Part shown: piece after piece, positions 33,540 through 44,892 of the stretch
How the letters are laid out: every line of letters starts with the position of its first letter
How positions within the stretch are numbered: the stretch's first letter is position 1
DNA from: Fasciola hepatica
Taxonomy: Eukaryota > Platyhelminthes > Trematoda > Plagiorchiida > Fasciolidae
Direction of reading: 5' to 3'
DNA: 64,000 nt
Assembly: GCA_948099385.1 (NCBI GenBank)
Contig: CANUEZ040000182.1
Span: forward strand, 19,407,501-19,471,500
Made by a program: the position numbers and the translations under genes
Notes under the pieces: model-generated
Databases searched by the model: none
Told to the model about the DNA's origin: nothing
Seen by the model: only the letters and a program-made list of their open reading frames with translations

Positions 33540-36352
33540 TCTCGGCCTCTTTAAAGTGCGTACACTCATGTGGGCTGGTCAGCAAGCGTGCCTAGTCCTC
33601 ATAATAGATTCTCCGACGACTGTTGTCTACTGAGTGAGTGGGACGCGTATCCAGGATTCGAGCAGCGTGATTCAACTAACTGCTCTTGATACCTCATCGA
33701 GGTTTTTCCTGCGCACTTCAGAACGTGAAGCAACTAGAGCTGTGGATCAAGGTGGTGTAGGAATAATCTCGACTGACAAGGCTGAAGCTTCTGTTTCAAA
33801 CTGGATACCGGTCAATAGTCCTTTATGGGCTATAAGACTCCAGGGGTCAGTTGGCGTTCGAAAAGACAGCTGGATTAGGCACAGTCTGTTTGCAATCTCG
33901 ATATACGTTCCGACAGACTGCAACTCTAACACGCAGAAGGACGAGTTCTATGATGAACTCACCACTAACGTTCGCAAGAGCAAAGGCTTTGACATTGCAG
34001 TGCTAGTTGGTGGTTTTATTGCACAAGTTTGCAAACAGTGTGTCAGAAGCTTGCATAGGTGGGTGTTGTGCATTACCCACTTTGCGTACAGAGAACGGGA
34101 ATAGGCTTCTTCAGTTGTGTGCAGACAATCGGTTGTTCCCGACTAGTACAAATTTCCGATACAGCTAGCGTCGCACAGTAACATGGCGCTGCAACGTTAC
34201 AGGCATTCTGGGCCAGACCGATCATATCATGGTAAGCTACCGGTGGAGTTGTTCTGTTCAAGAAGGTAGATCCTACTGGTCCACGTACGTTGAGTGGGCA
34301 CACGCGTTAGTTTTGATGCTATTATCGCTCTAGCTCCATGGTCATCAACGCAAACCGCAGACCCGGTCAGTCATAAAACGTTTGTCTGAACGAAAATTTC
34401 GCACCAGTTAGGAACACAAACTATCACAGGAGCTGGGAACTACGACGCACAGTGACGTAGACGAGCAATTGGCTCATAGCAAATAGGCGATGCACGTGGC
34501 AGTAGATTTAACCTGCGGTCCTAGATCCAATGTCCATCGGAAAACACTGGATTTTTCAAGAATCGCTGAGTCAAATGAAGCAAAATCGTCAGCTCTCGAA
34601 CTGTGAGATGCATAAGATACGAAAACATCTTCAAAGGGAAGTCCCAAAAAGCCCTAACACGAATCGCGAAAAATGGTGGGTCAAAATAAGCAGCTTCTTC
34701 AGTTAACAGTCGCGACACCGGACGTCGGCGAATCCCGGTCAGTGAAACGATATACAACGGAAACGGAAGGCCTATTCGTGGCTAACAGCAACGGCTCCAC
34801 CGTTGGGCCGATTACTTCAAGGAGTAGTTAGGCCGGCCACAGACTAATGTAGTCACTCCGACGTCGACAACTGCGATACCTTGAGGAGTATCACTCGATC
34901 ACCTATCGGAAGTGAAAACAGAGTTGAGCATTCGATTATTAAAGCAAGGGTAAGCGGCAGGTATCGACAGAATCCCTCTAGTTCTTTTCGAAATCGGTGT
35001 TGGTGCGTTGATAAAATCACCTACCACCTTACTCTGTGACATTTGGAACGAGGAGCGTATTCCGTTATTATAAGGCGAGTACCTGATTGCGCCTATCTTC
35101 AAGAATGGAACACGCAATGACTGTAAGAATCATAATGGGATTAATTTAATTCTGATAATCACAAAGGTATTAGCTGTGATTCTGCTGCGCCGTCTGACAC
35201 CCGCTCGCGAGGACCCCCAGCGAACAACAAATCGGATTCCGCCCAGGTCAAGGTTACATCAACAACATTTTGACTCTTCATCAATTACTTGAAACGCGTC
35301 ACACACACACACACACCGCCAACCGAAAATAATTGTCTTCCTCGACTTGAAAGGCGCCTTCGATCCAGTTAGCCGAACAGCGCGATTCAGCGCTCTTCAT
35401 TGTAAAGATATGCCAAAAACGTTCGCAAAACCCACTAAGAACATTGTACTCTCATACTTCTGGCCGCGTAGGGGATTACGGTGAACTATCCAGTTGGTTC
35501 GAAGCGACTAGCGGTGTCCAACGTGGATATCTCATCTAATCATTCCTGTTTAACTTAGTCATGGATGAAATATTGGAGAATGCCTTGCGAAGTCTTCAGG
35601 ATGTAAGAGTCAAACGAGCAATTACTGAAAAGCCAGGTGACCTAGATTACGCCGACGACCATGTCTGCTTGTTCCAATGCACGGAACATCCTCAACGTGC
35701 ACTAGATAGACTCGCAAAAGCTGTAGCTCCATTCGGCATGCATTTTGCACCTTCGACGTGTAAAGTGTTGTGGTAAGACTGGACATCAACGGTTCCAAGC
35801 TTGATGCTCGATGGGGAGTTGCTAACAGCTGTCGACCACTTCACTTACCTCGGCAGCAGCTTCAGAGCGGATGGGAGCACGGTAGTAGAGGTCATCACGC
35901 GTATGTACAATGCTCGAGGGGCGTACGCTGGACCGGAGCACTCGTGGCGGACACCTGATATTTCGACGAATTTGAAAAGTCGAGTGTACTGCGCAGCGGT
36001 GCGTTCAATTTTGTTGTATAGTTGCGAAACTTGGAGTCTGCATGAGGAAGATATTCGTCGTTTTGAGGTTTTTGACCATCGATGTTTGCGTGGTATCAAT
36101 AAAACTGGATGAATGATCGAGTAAGCAATGCTCAGGTCAGAAATCGAGTAGTGGGTACCAGTTCAGAAAATATACTATCAGTGTATCCAGCTTAGTTGAC
36201 TTCGTTGATTGGGACATGTGTAACGTATGACAAACACACGTCTACAATACAGTGCTCTATTTTCCGTTCCTCCTCGGGAATGGAAGAAACCACGTCGAGG
36301 TCAACACATGACGTGGCAGCGGGATATGAGGCAATGTACAGCGATCGTAGTT
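33540..36352 (+). mobile_element. RTE-a non-LTR retrotransposon, nearly full length, decayed (copy a3)
   Basis: Plus-strand order: endonuclease at 33570-34080 (VRTLMWAGQQ, NWIPVNSPLWAIRLQGS, SIYVPTDCNSN); linker at 34300-34860; RT at 34930-35700 (GTRNDCKNHNG, FLDLKGAFD in a shifted frame, LDYADDHVCLF with YADD intact); and a C-terminal region at 35770-36300 (DHFTYLGSSFRADGSTVVEV, VRSILLYSCETWSL). Many stops and shifts. A (CA)n run at 35300-35317 lies in the RT where a2 has RHTHRRP. The 3' end is lost at about 36352, where an inverted RTE-d copy begins, so the (GAT)n tail is absent. Confidence 0.8.
35300..35317. repeat. (CA)n run inside RTE-a RT
   Basis: Nine CA units at the position where the better preserved copy a2 encodes the naturally CAC-rich stretch RHTHRRP. 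It shifts the reading frame of a3 just before the first catalytic Asp motif. Confidence 0.9.
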
Positions 36353-36354
36353 TC

Positions 36355-37098
36355 AACCTTCAGTTTACTCAACCATAAGCCTCACATTTCTGTGCTCTGG
36401 TTTCGGTTGCTACCTTCCGGCATCGTCGAGTAAAGGCAGAAAAGAACAGGAGCATAGTGATAAAGACTCAGAAAAGTCAAAAGACCAAGTAGAAATCAAG
36501 AAGACAAGGAAAGAGTCCGCATGCACTTACGCCACCGACCGCGACATCCAACCATATCACCTAATGTCTTCAACCATTTAGTAGGCGGATCATGTGGACC
36601 CAGATCTGGAAGTCTAACGAGTCCTACTCAGCCATGTCCACTGGTCAAAGTTTTCATGCCTTTCCGCCATCTCATGGACTGACCACCTCGACCTACCTTC
36701 CAGCCAGTACCTGCCTCAGAGGACAGCTTACGCTGAGGAAGTCTATCGATGGACACGCGTAAAACATGTCCCAGCCACCTTAACCTGTTTAGATTCAGTA
36801 CTTGATCCAGAGACTGACCTCTGGTTCCCAACACCTTACGCCTTACTTCGCCATTGCTAATACGGTGTTCCTACCATACTCGGGCAAAAGTGCGGAGATA
36901 TCGGTACTCGAACACTGACAGTCTTTGCCTATTTTCTACCCTCAACGGCCATGTTTCGGAACCACATAAAAGAACAGACCTAACCGCCGTGTTGTACACT
37001 CTACTCTCAACAGGCAATCGGATGTCGCGCCAACGCCACAGATGATGGAGGTTGGCAAAAGCCAAACGCGCTTTCTGTGTACGCGATGACACTCCATC
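36355..37098 (-). mobile_element. RTE-d retrotransposon, 3' part (copy d4)
   Basis: The minus strand reads KKARLAFANLHHLWRWRDIR (near 37030), VRSVLLCGSETWPLR, FEYRYLRTFARVW, then LRWLGHVLRVS and GGQSMRWRKGMKTL (36834-36628). The 3' end contains gaaggtagcaaccgaaaccag (36398-36420 reversed). The 5' truncation point at about 37098 falls directly at a (TA)n tract. The stretch 36614-36866 is identical to 22421-22673. Confidence 0.75.
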
Positions 37099-37100
<2 letters not shown>

Positions 37101-37142
<42 letters not shown>

Positions 37143-37182
37143 CATATATAATATATATATATATTATATATATATATATAAC
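37101..37182. repeat. Imperfect (TA)n tract
   Basis: Two TA runs separated by a short tacatatataat interruption. The open frames across it are artefacts. Confidence 0.97.
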
Positions 37183-37184
37183 CC

Positions 37185-37925
37185 GGTAGTAAGTACAGAG
37201 GCGTGGTGCCATATATGCCTAATGTAATCGAAGGCCCTCTTTATGCCCGGGGAAATTCAAAATGGCATCCGATCACAGCTGGTCAGATGACAACTTGACC
37301 GTGAATAAATGCTGTCTTGGGACTTCGCGTGGTTCTCCACTCCAAGTCCCATAGTCAAACTGCCAACTATATATGTAAGTGCAGTGGGCCCTTGAGTCTA
37401 TAGGATGTACTGATTCCACTGTATTCATGCGCAGGCATATAATGATAATAAGCTGTGAAAAGAGGAGCGTATTATTTTTCTGAACAGAAGGAAATACTTT
37501 ACCAAGTGATTATTTTGTCTCTTTTTGTATGCGCAGTAACGAACTAAAGCGTTTCAAATCTCCACTTGGGGTTAATTGATCTCCATGAGTTCCTCGAACA
37601 TTATAATGAGTTAAAATTAACCCTCTTAAAAGTGGATCGTCGATCGACCGTGAATCACTATAACATATGCATATGTATATCTGATGCGATGCAAAATAAG
37701 TTTTTCAAACAAGATAGAATATCAGGATCACTCACTGTTTTTTCTACAGCTGATTCTTGCTTCAACACACCAACTGACGTGGGGTAACAATGACTTCGAG
37801 GGAGAGGTTGAGAACAGTACAAACGTTTTGTTTTTACCCTAGGACAAAAACATGAGTGACGATAATTTTGTAACCAATAAAAACGGCACTGCGTACCGCA
37901 CTGTCTAGCGGTAAAGGAAGACATG
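37185..37925. other. No gene recognised; 3' flank of ARMC7
   Basis: On the minus strand this is downstream of the ARMC7 stop codon, so it should hold the 3' UTR and poly-A site. I found no clear AATAAA on the minus strand close to the stop. Confidence 0.4.
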
Positions 37926-37926
37926 A

Positions 37927-38351
37927 TTAAGCGGGGTGAACGGAGGACCGGCAGCAGTCTTCCAACAAGATAGTTGACAGTATTCCAATAGGTGGATAGA
38001 GGCGAACGGGATTACTATGATCCGCGTGTACGTAAGCTTCTTGATATGCACGCGCAGCTCGCACGGCTGCAGGAAATCGGACGTTCAAACAGTGAAGCGG
38101 ATGATCAACCGTTTTAATGGAATCGCCAGATGGAGTAAACAGGTGAATAAGTATTGTGAGTGCGTGAACCACGATATTTGGATGAGGAGCGGCCAAACAA
38201 GCGACCACGTAAGCCAATCCAGGAGATTCCGCAATGTGTGTCCGAGCGGTTGGTGAGGAAGCAACAAAATTGGATAATCCACCGAGAGCTAACTCGACCA
38301 GACGCACCGTGTGCGCCTCAACTGGGGTTTGTTCCACAGCAGATCCAGTGG
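37927..38351 (-). CDS. ARMC7: ARMC7, exon 3 (last coding exon)
   Basis: ARMC7 is a small armadillo-repeat protein conserved across animals and found with spliceosome components. The exon starts after an acceptor with a pyrimidine-rich tract, ending ctgtcag at 38352, and ends at TAA 37927-37929. Its 141 codons hold the second half of the armadillo array: VRLVELALGGLSNFVAS, ESPGLAYVVACLAAPHPNIV, VHALTILIHLFTPSG and TILLEDCC. These follow the human protein in order (IGGLCNLC, CLSSPNEETV, TTLMHLSPPG, IFLEDFC). It begins with CC, which joins the single G left by exon 2 to give an Ala codon, so the phases agree across 21.8 kb. No stop or shift is present. The identification is from remembered sequence. 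Confidence 0.85.
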
Positions 38352-38559
38352 CTGACAGATTTGGTGGGATTAAAAAGATCAAATCAACGAAATGAACGTA
38401 CCGCATTTGTAATCAAAATAACCAATCACCAACATAAAAAAGAATGATTGACTTCAGTATATTCACGGGAATATCAATTAAGTCCAATCAGACATTACGC
38501 TGTACTTCAATGTAGACAATAGATGGTAATCCACTGTCGTCCAGCTTTTTGCCACACTT

Positions 38560-38690
38560 TGAGACCTTGTGTGACTCTCCGCTACAAGTCTCAGGGTCTG
38601 ATTGCCGGCTATCTCCAATGATGCTGGGGGCATCTGTTGCTGTGGGGCATAGCCCTTCCATTCCACAAGCAGGTAATAATATAGAACTTC
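38560..38690 (+). mobile_element. S1 SINE, 5'-truncated copy
   Basis: tctcagggtctgattgccgg and ctatctccaatgatgctggg match the body of the copy at 24.95 kb and, less well, 59.85 kb. No tRNA-like head. Confidence 0.5.
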
Positions 38691-38694
38691 GGTG

Positions 38695-39680
38695 TTACCT
38701 CGAAGTGCACTCAAGCCTTTGAAATTTCGCACAAATCAGGAAAGTCAAGTGCCGTTCTTTACAATCTGCTACATTTCACACTTTTGGTGTTTTTTCAAGA
38801 ATTAAATATTATAGTCAGCGAGCATCTCGTGGTCCTGACAACAACGCATAAAGTCAAACAAATCAAAACTTCTGTCTTTATATCGATTTGTTAGGATTTT
38901 TGGATATTTCTGATCGACTTGAGACTACTTCTGGTCACCGAATTTTACTTGATGGTTCCCCACACACACATCCCCTACAGTGTATTTTGTGGCTTTGTGG
39001 CAGTGTAAACCACTTCACGCGTAATAAAAAAAACGTAAAAAAAATAAAAATTTCGTCTTCGCCTTGATATTTATATTATCCTCTTCCATTTATTAGTCAA
39101 CACACAAAGTGGATTTTCTGGAAAGAGGCCGCCACCGAGAAGTAGGTTACCTGTTGGAAAAAAGAATCAACGGCGAGCAGTTCTGCTTTGCCTACACTTT
39201 GGTGCATCAAATTTAATTTCAACTCTTCGACAACAGCAATTTTCTAATGTACACCCAGTAGCAGGGAGTAAACACAGGAAGTATGCCAACAGTCTGCAAA
39301 CATTGTTGTGTCGTACCAAATTAAGTGCTGCTAAAGAAACGTGGTATTTTGATTGCACAAGGGGTCAGGACATAAATGGAGAACATAACAGACGGCAGCG
39401 ACCTGTGAAACGTGAACCGTGCGGCTACATCGTCTCGTAAATTAAAATGACCAAACCTACCAAGTGTGACAAAAGTTCCAGCACTGAATCTCACCAAGTT
39501 TCGGTTTCTCTGTAAACCACATCTAATTCTCGACGGATCTCGCCCACTCAAATTTTAATATTAATTAGCTATCGATATTTAGGTGAAGCATGCTTTAGTA
39601 AAGGTTTCTTGTGCATACCTTCTGTTCACCACAACACAGCCAACCCCTTAGTCTTCCTAAAGTCCATCAGCGAAACTGGT
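38695..39680. other. No gene recognised
   Basis: AT-rich intron sequence. A minus-strand frame (39551-39321) has no domain. Poly-A/T runs occur at 39030-39050. Confidence 0.4.
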
Positions 39681-39684
39681 ATCG

Positions 39685-40745
39685 TTCAGTTCAGTTCAGT
39701 TCATTCAACCATCAACCTCGCTTTATGTGCTCTGTTTTCGGTTGCTACCTTCCGGCATCGTCCAGTTGAAGGTGGAATGAATAGAATCATAAAGTGAAAA
39801 CAGCCGAAAACAAAGTAGTGAGCAGAAATCACGGATACAGCGTTATAAAACAACTACACCACTGGTCGCGACATCTAATCATATCACCTAATGTCTTCAA
39901 CCATTTAGAAGACGGGTCGCCTGGATCCTAACCTGGAAGTCAAACAAGTCCTACTCGGCCATGTCCACTGGTCAAAGTTTTCATGCCTTTCCGCCATCTC
40001 ATGGACTGACCACCTCGACCTACCTTCCAGCCAGTACCTGCCTCAGAGGACAGCTTACGCTGAGGAAGTCTATCGATGGACACGCGTAAAACATGTCCCA
40101 GCCACCTTAACCTGTTTAGATTCAGTACTTGATCCAGAAACTGACTTCTGATTTCGAACACTCTACACTCAACCTCAGCATTACTGATACGGTGTTTCCG
40201 TCAGACACTACAAAGACTGGCGGTAAAACACCTGAGCCGTAAAAAAGACCAGTCCAACTAGGGCAGTGTAGACTCGATCCGTGACCAACAACCGGATATC
40301 ACACCAGCGCCACAGATGACTGAGGTTCGGAAAAGCCAAACGCGCTTTCTTATTACGTCTCATCCGTTATCTGATCGGCTGGTGATACGCAACTGCCCAA
40401 GCAACAAAACGTATGTACAGATAGGCCGCACAGTATTCGTACAACTGACTTCTATGCTGAGTCATGTCCCTCAACGTTTCTAACCGACACGATGACTATC
40501 GGCCTTTGGAAAGTGTGACGATGCTTCGGCAGTTACCGGAAAGTGAAGATGCGATCGATGTATCCACGAAAGGTGCGAAACCCAGCTTGCTTCTCGCAAG
40601 TCTGCTCTTCACGCCTTTGGTAAAACCTGCAATGCATGACAGACGCAAGAAGCGTCGACGCTATTGGGATAAGGCATACACCCCTTATGAGAAGGTATGG
40701 TCTGACATCCTTCGATAGACGGTTTAGTTTCACTGGCAGGCGGTT
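39685..40745 (-). mobile_element. RTE-d retrotransposon, internally deleted 3' part (copy d5)
   Basis: On the minus strand: an RT start at 40740-40540 with GVCLIPIASTLLASV and KQAGFRTFRGYIDRIFTFR; a palm deletion; then the C-terminal region at 40395-39950, ending with LRWLGHVLRVS and GGQSMRWRKGMKTL. The 3' tail is ttcagttcagttcag (39685-39699), the reverse of the tail of copy d2. It matches d2 closely on both sides of 40135-40190 but not within that patch. Confidence 0.75.
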
Positions 40746-40950
40746 TGTCAGCACCGGCCCCTTCCGAGCCCAAGAAACCACGCATGACAGGACAGCCGAT
40801 CGATGGCGTGGATTGATAAACGAGAGGAATCCTGTCAACGGCATTTAGGCCTCAAGGCCTGGCTGTCCACATCAGTCGGACTAATCCGCTGTGTGAAACG
40901 AGTGGGTAAATAGACCGACTACCTATGTTTTGTTTTTTTTAATAAAAAAA
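40745..40950 (+). repeat. Dispersed unit R1, copy 1
   Basis: Shares with 46150-46350, in the same orientation and order: gacagccgat, ggattgataaacgagag, tgtcaacg, aggcctcaaggcctgg, and ccacatcagtcggactaatc, followed by an A/T-rich end with aataaa. About 200 bp with no coding content. Possibly a short non-autonomous element or the 3' end of an unrecognised one. Confidence 0.55.
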
Positions 40951-40954
40951 CGGT

Positions 40955-41218
40955 TCGCACGAGACCAATCTCCGAAGCTTCTTTATCCACTCCATTGAGG
41001 GGTAGGGGGTCAGGTCCTCCTCGGGGACCACAATGTTCGTAATACTCATTAGTCGTGCAAACCGAGCCTTGCATTCGAATGACCAATTAGTAGAAACTGT
41101 TCCATTCATGTTAGGAACCATCAGCAGTGCACATAGAATGATCCCCGACTGGGACTCAGGCCTCGGGTGGACGATTGTGAATCGAACACTAGCCGCAATG
41201 CTATCCGTGCTGGATCTC
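40955..41218 (-). mobile_element. S2 SINE (minus-strand member of a face-to-face pair)
   Basis: The minus strand starts at about 41215 with ccagcacggatagcattgcg, then gtgttcgattcacaatcg (tRNA-like), then gtgcactgctgatggttcct (41127-41108 reversed), as in the plus copy at 41405-41425. The 3' part is diverged and ends near a poly-T/poly-A stretch at 40930. Confidence 0.6.
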
Positions 41219-41317
41219 AACCAGTAGTTCGCTGTGCGGGAAATGCTTTGCTAACATTCAAATCCAGTGTCCTAAGAGCGCTATATAATGTATTGTATAA
41301 GTTCAATAAACCGTTGA

Positions 41318-41525
41318 GCCAGCCCAGATAGCTTTGTGGTTAAGGTGTTCGATGCACGACCGTTCACCCCGGGTTCCAGTCCCAGTTGGGGCTGGTTCCA
41401 TATGCACTGTTGATGATTCCCAACAAGGATGAAACAGTTGTGCAGTGCTTCCATGGTTTTCAATGGTTTAAACGTTCACACTGCATGATGGATCTCATAT
41501 TACGTAAAATCCAATCTACTACTCA
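41318..41525 (+). mobile_element. S2 SINE, reference copy
   Basis: The tRNA-like head is at 41318-41395: gccagcccagatagctttgtgg (box-A-like) and ccccgggttccagtcccag (box-B-like). It is followed by tgcactgttgatgattccca, gtgcagtgcttccatggttt and the 3' stretch taaaatccaatctactactc. Other members are at 14955, 27782, 40955 and 50745. Internal pol III boxes would drive such elements; mobilisation needs a LINE RT. Confidence 0.65.
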
Positions 41526-41534
41526 AATAGAAAT

Positions 41535-42225
41535 TGTCTAGGATTTTAAGTTGCTTGGCTCCACCATCCTGGCAAACGGACAAGCCGCAAGTGATGACAG
41601 ACGGCGCATTATCGCGGTTCCAAGGGCGCTTCTACAGCTCCGAAACACCATGTGGCGACGAAACGAGATTAGTCTTTAGATCAAACTCAGGGTGTTTAAT
41701 GCCGCAGTCTGACCAGTCTTACTATATGGTTGAGAAACCTGACCATTTAGAGTTGAGGATATCAGGCGACTAGAAGTTTTTGACCATTAGTACCTCATAT
41801 TTATTTCAAAAATAAGACCGGGCGAGAGGATCCCGAATGGGAACATTCGAAATCGCTGGCGCATCGCCCGTTTCTAGCGCGCAACAGAACCCCACCGAGT
41901 GCAGTGGTTTGGGCACGTACTCCGTAAACCTAAGCAGCATTGTGCTTGCACCAACTCCATGCCCAGACTGTTGTCACCAACAAGGAGGACAATGTAAAAC
42001 AAGACTGTATACCGTTTTCGAAAACATAAGCTAAATTGGCCTTCGTACGGCGTACTGCACTCGCCAATAGAAATGGAACTGATCGACATCTGCAAGGACC
42101 GTGGGCCAATCGCCCGGCATAAATAGCCGTGATCAGAGGCATTCGTGAAACCGGCTTATGCTCTCCAACGAGCCAACCGTGCTAAAGTCAAGTAAGCAGC
42201 ATTTCTCTTGCAGGTATATTCGAAA
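41535..42225 (+). mobile_element. RTE-b retrotransposon, C-terminal fragment (copy b5)
   Basis: Frames read STILANGQASDD, RRIIAASRALLQLRNTMWRR, LLYGCETW with a shift, then RIPNGNIRNRW and SAVVWARTP (WxGH-like region decayed). This is the order of the RTE-b C-terminal domain at 9500-9900. The 3' end is near 42180-42220 (ggcttatgctctccaacgag). Confidence 0.65.
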
Positions 42226-42369
42226 GTTCCTCTGTTTAGGCGGGCCAACTGGACTGCCCCTTAAAGCGCTCCGACCAACGGTCCAGACGACGTCCCGAAA
42301 GTGAATCAGTAAGTCATCGGATTCTTTGATTAACTCGTTTACACCGGCTTCCGTGGACCGGTACTCCTA

Positions 42370-43545
42370 ATCAAACGGTAATGATTGCGATTATTGTCAA
42401 CAGACGCAATCTTCTCCATTTCCCTACATATTGTAATTCACCAATGGTCACGGTTATTTCTCAAAATGCTAATCAGTTGGCGCCTCAAGGATTTGCACAC
42501 TTCACTGAATGTAGCATCCAGAGAAACAGGCATGCGAGTATTCAATAAAGCAACTGATGTCGAAGATATCCGTCATTTGTGAGGCCTATCTGGACCGGGG
42601 TCCTGTGTGACAAGGCCTCCTTGATTTGTTGCCAGTGCTTATTTGAGTCCCGGACATCCGGCAGCATCAATAACCATGTAGAAAGCTCTGCCTATGAAGC
42701 AGATCGTCAGTAATCGTCTAGAAGCAGTTATGCGAGATGAGTGGCTTTAGCGTTGGCGCGACCATAAACGACATGCAAACAGAAGCGAGCACGTTTCAAG
42801 GCGTGAGCTGAGTCCACAAGTGTGGACCAAAGTGAATAACAATCTTCGACTGATCCACGCCAGCGGTGGCCAATGACAATATGGTCAGTTTGAGTCCAAC
42901 ATTGTGGAGACGTAAGAGAAAGCCATGTAGATGTGCTGCTTTTCATGACCGAAGTTCGTACTCGCCAGAAACAATGTGGTTAGAGCACAGTTGGATGAGG
43001 CGATCGCCGTTACCAATGCGACCGGTCAGAACAGCAGAATGGGCCTCCAATGTGCCCTTCGGAAACACCTAAACCGTCAAACTGGGTGTTGAAGCCACCA
43101 GCAATGACCACCACGTCCACTGAACGCACGCTTCGAAGCATCAAAATAGCTGAGACCAGTCCCAGTAGAATTCATTGTTGGTCTGAGGGGAACTGCAATC
43201 AGTGGGCGAATAGGCAAACACGACGAACAAGCACCGATGCCTGTCATTTGCTGTTTACCTGTACAGAACCAAGCAACCAAACTGCACACAAATCATTGCT
43301 AACCGGAATCTATTCCAGTACTGTGTGCTGAACTCTCGTGCTCAAAGTAATCCCGACCCCGACCTTCATGCTCAGTACTGTCAACGGAAGCCTAACCCCG
43401 AACACTAGAAACCGGATCACCCGACACACGAACAGTGAAGCGAACAATTGAGGTTCTATCTCAGATGCAAAGATTCGTCACAAAAGTAGGGTCTTGTGTG
43501 CGCATTTTAAAGACAAAGCACATATATATGTCAACTGTCGCATTC
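42370..43545 (-). mobile_element. RTE-d retrotransposon, 5' part (copy d3)
   Basis: The minus strand covers the leader (43545-43390, matching 1880-2000), the endonuclease and the linker. It is collinear with the inverted-repeat arms (for example 42376-42590 with 890-1080) but with roughly one difference every 5-8 bases plus indels. It serves as the outgroup showing that the two arms are far more alike than independent copies of this family. Confidence 0.8.
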
Positions 43546-43639
43546 CAATGGCCTTGGCATCAGCTAGTGTGCGTGTCGCGAAATGTTTGATCGGCATAAG
43601 AGTGCCTAGTAAAGTATTCTGAATGGTTTATTACTTTCA

Positions 43640-44045
43640 TCTTTACCTTAGTATGGTCGGGGGTGGGTGTCTCAGGCTCCGAGATGGCTGCTCGTCTTGA
43701 ACACCTCTCGAAATGCTCCCAAGTGACCGTGCAGCTAACACAGCCTCTGGTAAGGAAGTTCTGCTCACTGCCTTCTCGTGGCGGAGGAGTTCCCACTAAA
43801 GTGAGAGGACGGAAGCGAATGCCCGGCGCTCTCCACCGAGTTGGCTGACTAACAGTCAATCTATGGGAGATGGCTAAACCCTGATTCCAAACCAACCACA
43901 GGTGGCGTATGAGGCGCACCGGCATCCGTGGCGGAGAGAAGCACTGGGCACCCAAGATGTTTGGCCTCATCCGAAGGTCGAATGAACCGAACAATAAGTC
44001 ACCGGCCCCGAGTGGGTTACAGACACCGCGTTTCGTCCTGCTGCC
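43640..44045 (+). mobile_element. RTE-b 5' leader fragment (copy b7)
   Basis: gaatgaaccgaacaataagtcaccgg (43983 on) matches 27015-27040 of copy b6. The preceding 300 bp are GC-rich and may be the upstream part of this leader. No coding domain follows. Confidence 0.45.
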
Positions 44046-44230
44046 TTGAGGGTTAAGCTTTTGATAGCTAAAGGCTCCAGTTATGGATCCCTAAGAAAAC
44101 CAACTGCTTGGGCTTGGGAAAACTGGCAGTATCGCGCCCACAAACAAGTCATGGACTCGGACTATCTAGCCTCCCCCCCCCATTGTACCATGCTTTGTTC
44201 TGTACACACTCTGGAACCAGACAGCTGTGA

Positions 44231-44234
<4 letters not shown>

Positions 44235-44309
<75 letters not shown>
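44235..44309. repeat. (TA)n microsatellite, about 75 bp
   Basis: Uninterrupted TA run, about 180 bp beyond the 3' side of the Penelope-like fragments. The frames through it are artefacts. Confidence 0.98.
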
Positions 44310-44311
<2 letters not shown>

Positions 44312-44398
44312 GAGTATACTTAGAGAATTCAAGGCATACACTGAGCTGTAAAATACTTACTGTGACATTTCGATCCAAACCAGGACTCATTGTCAAAT

Positions 44399-44434
44399 GT
44401 GAGTGAGTGAGTGAGTGAGTGAGTGAGTGAGTGT
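44399..44434. repeat. (GAGT)n microsatellite
   Basis: Eight to nine GTGA/GAGT units located 55 bp beyond the stop of the Penelope-like GIY-YIG frame (minus strand), in the likely 3' UTR of that element. Confidence 0.97.
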
Positions 44435-44488
44435 GAATGGGACGGCTGGTTTCGCATATTCTCGGTGTGTTGCCCGTCTGCCCGTTTC

Positions 44489-44885
44489 TCAATCGTTCGG
44501 CACGAGTTTTGCTAGGGTGACGGAATGCTTATCAACCCCAACGTGTCGACTGAACGATTTGATCGAATGAAGGGCTTCGAGGATCAGGCGTCCCCCTTTC
44601 CTTCTTTGCTCGGGCGACCACCCTTGCGCTATCAATTTTGACCTCATGACCTGTCCATGCGTAGAGGTTAAAGATTCGTGTGGATTGGCGCGTCGTAATG
44701 CCAGTTTGTGTTCGTGCAGGAGAGTACGCAGTTGTTTGCCTGTCTCACCTATGTACACCTTATCACATCTTAGGCATGGGATAATTGAGTAGGCGGATAC
44801 CGTCAGCCTTATCTGTGGCCAAGATACGACATTTTGCTTGTTTTTACTGTCGACCCCGGATCTTATACAAGGTACAAAAGGCCTC
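44489..44885 (-). pseudogene. Penelope-like element, GIY-YIG endonuclease end (PLE-1)
   Basis: The minus-strand frame is open from about 44880 to the stop at 44489. It reads IIPCLRCDKVYIGETGKQLR, then TLLHEHKLALRR, and later RRKGGRLILEALHSIKSFSR and HVGVDKHSVTLAKL. These are the GIY-YIG core (YIG), the Arg after the R..L.EH motif, and the Glu in LEA(W/L)HS, in the order found at the C-terminus of Penelope-like retroelements. All GIY-YIG landmark residues are visible. The RT part is absent, so the element is truncated upstream, where PLE-2 sequence lies. Host GIY-YIG proteins such as SLX1 do not share the cysteine pair or the LEALHS stretch. Confidence 0.7.
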
Positions 44886-44892
44886 GGACACG

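Noticed and set aside
40464..40718. Plus-strand ORF of 84 codons with a basic end (DRRKKRRRYW)
   Set aside because: The minus strand here encodes an RTE-d RT start (KQAGFRTFRGYIDRIFTFR), so the plus frame is antisense shadow.
41318..41395. Possible true tRNA gene
   Set aside because: The acceptor-stem-like ends and boxes are present but it is followed by a repeated body and the same head occurs in at least four other diverged copies, so it is a SINE head.
44235..44434. Hammerhead-ribozyme motif near the Penelope-like fragments
   Set aside because: No CTGATGAG...GAAA core was seen on either strand near 44.0-45.1 kb by eye.
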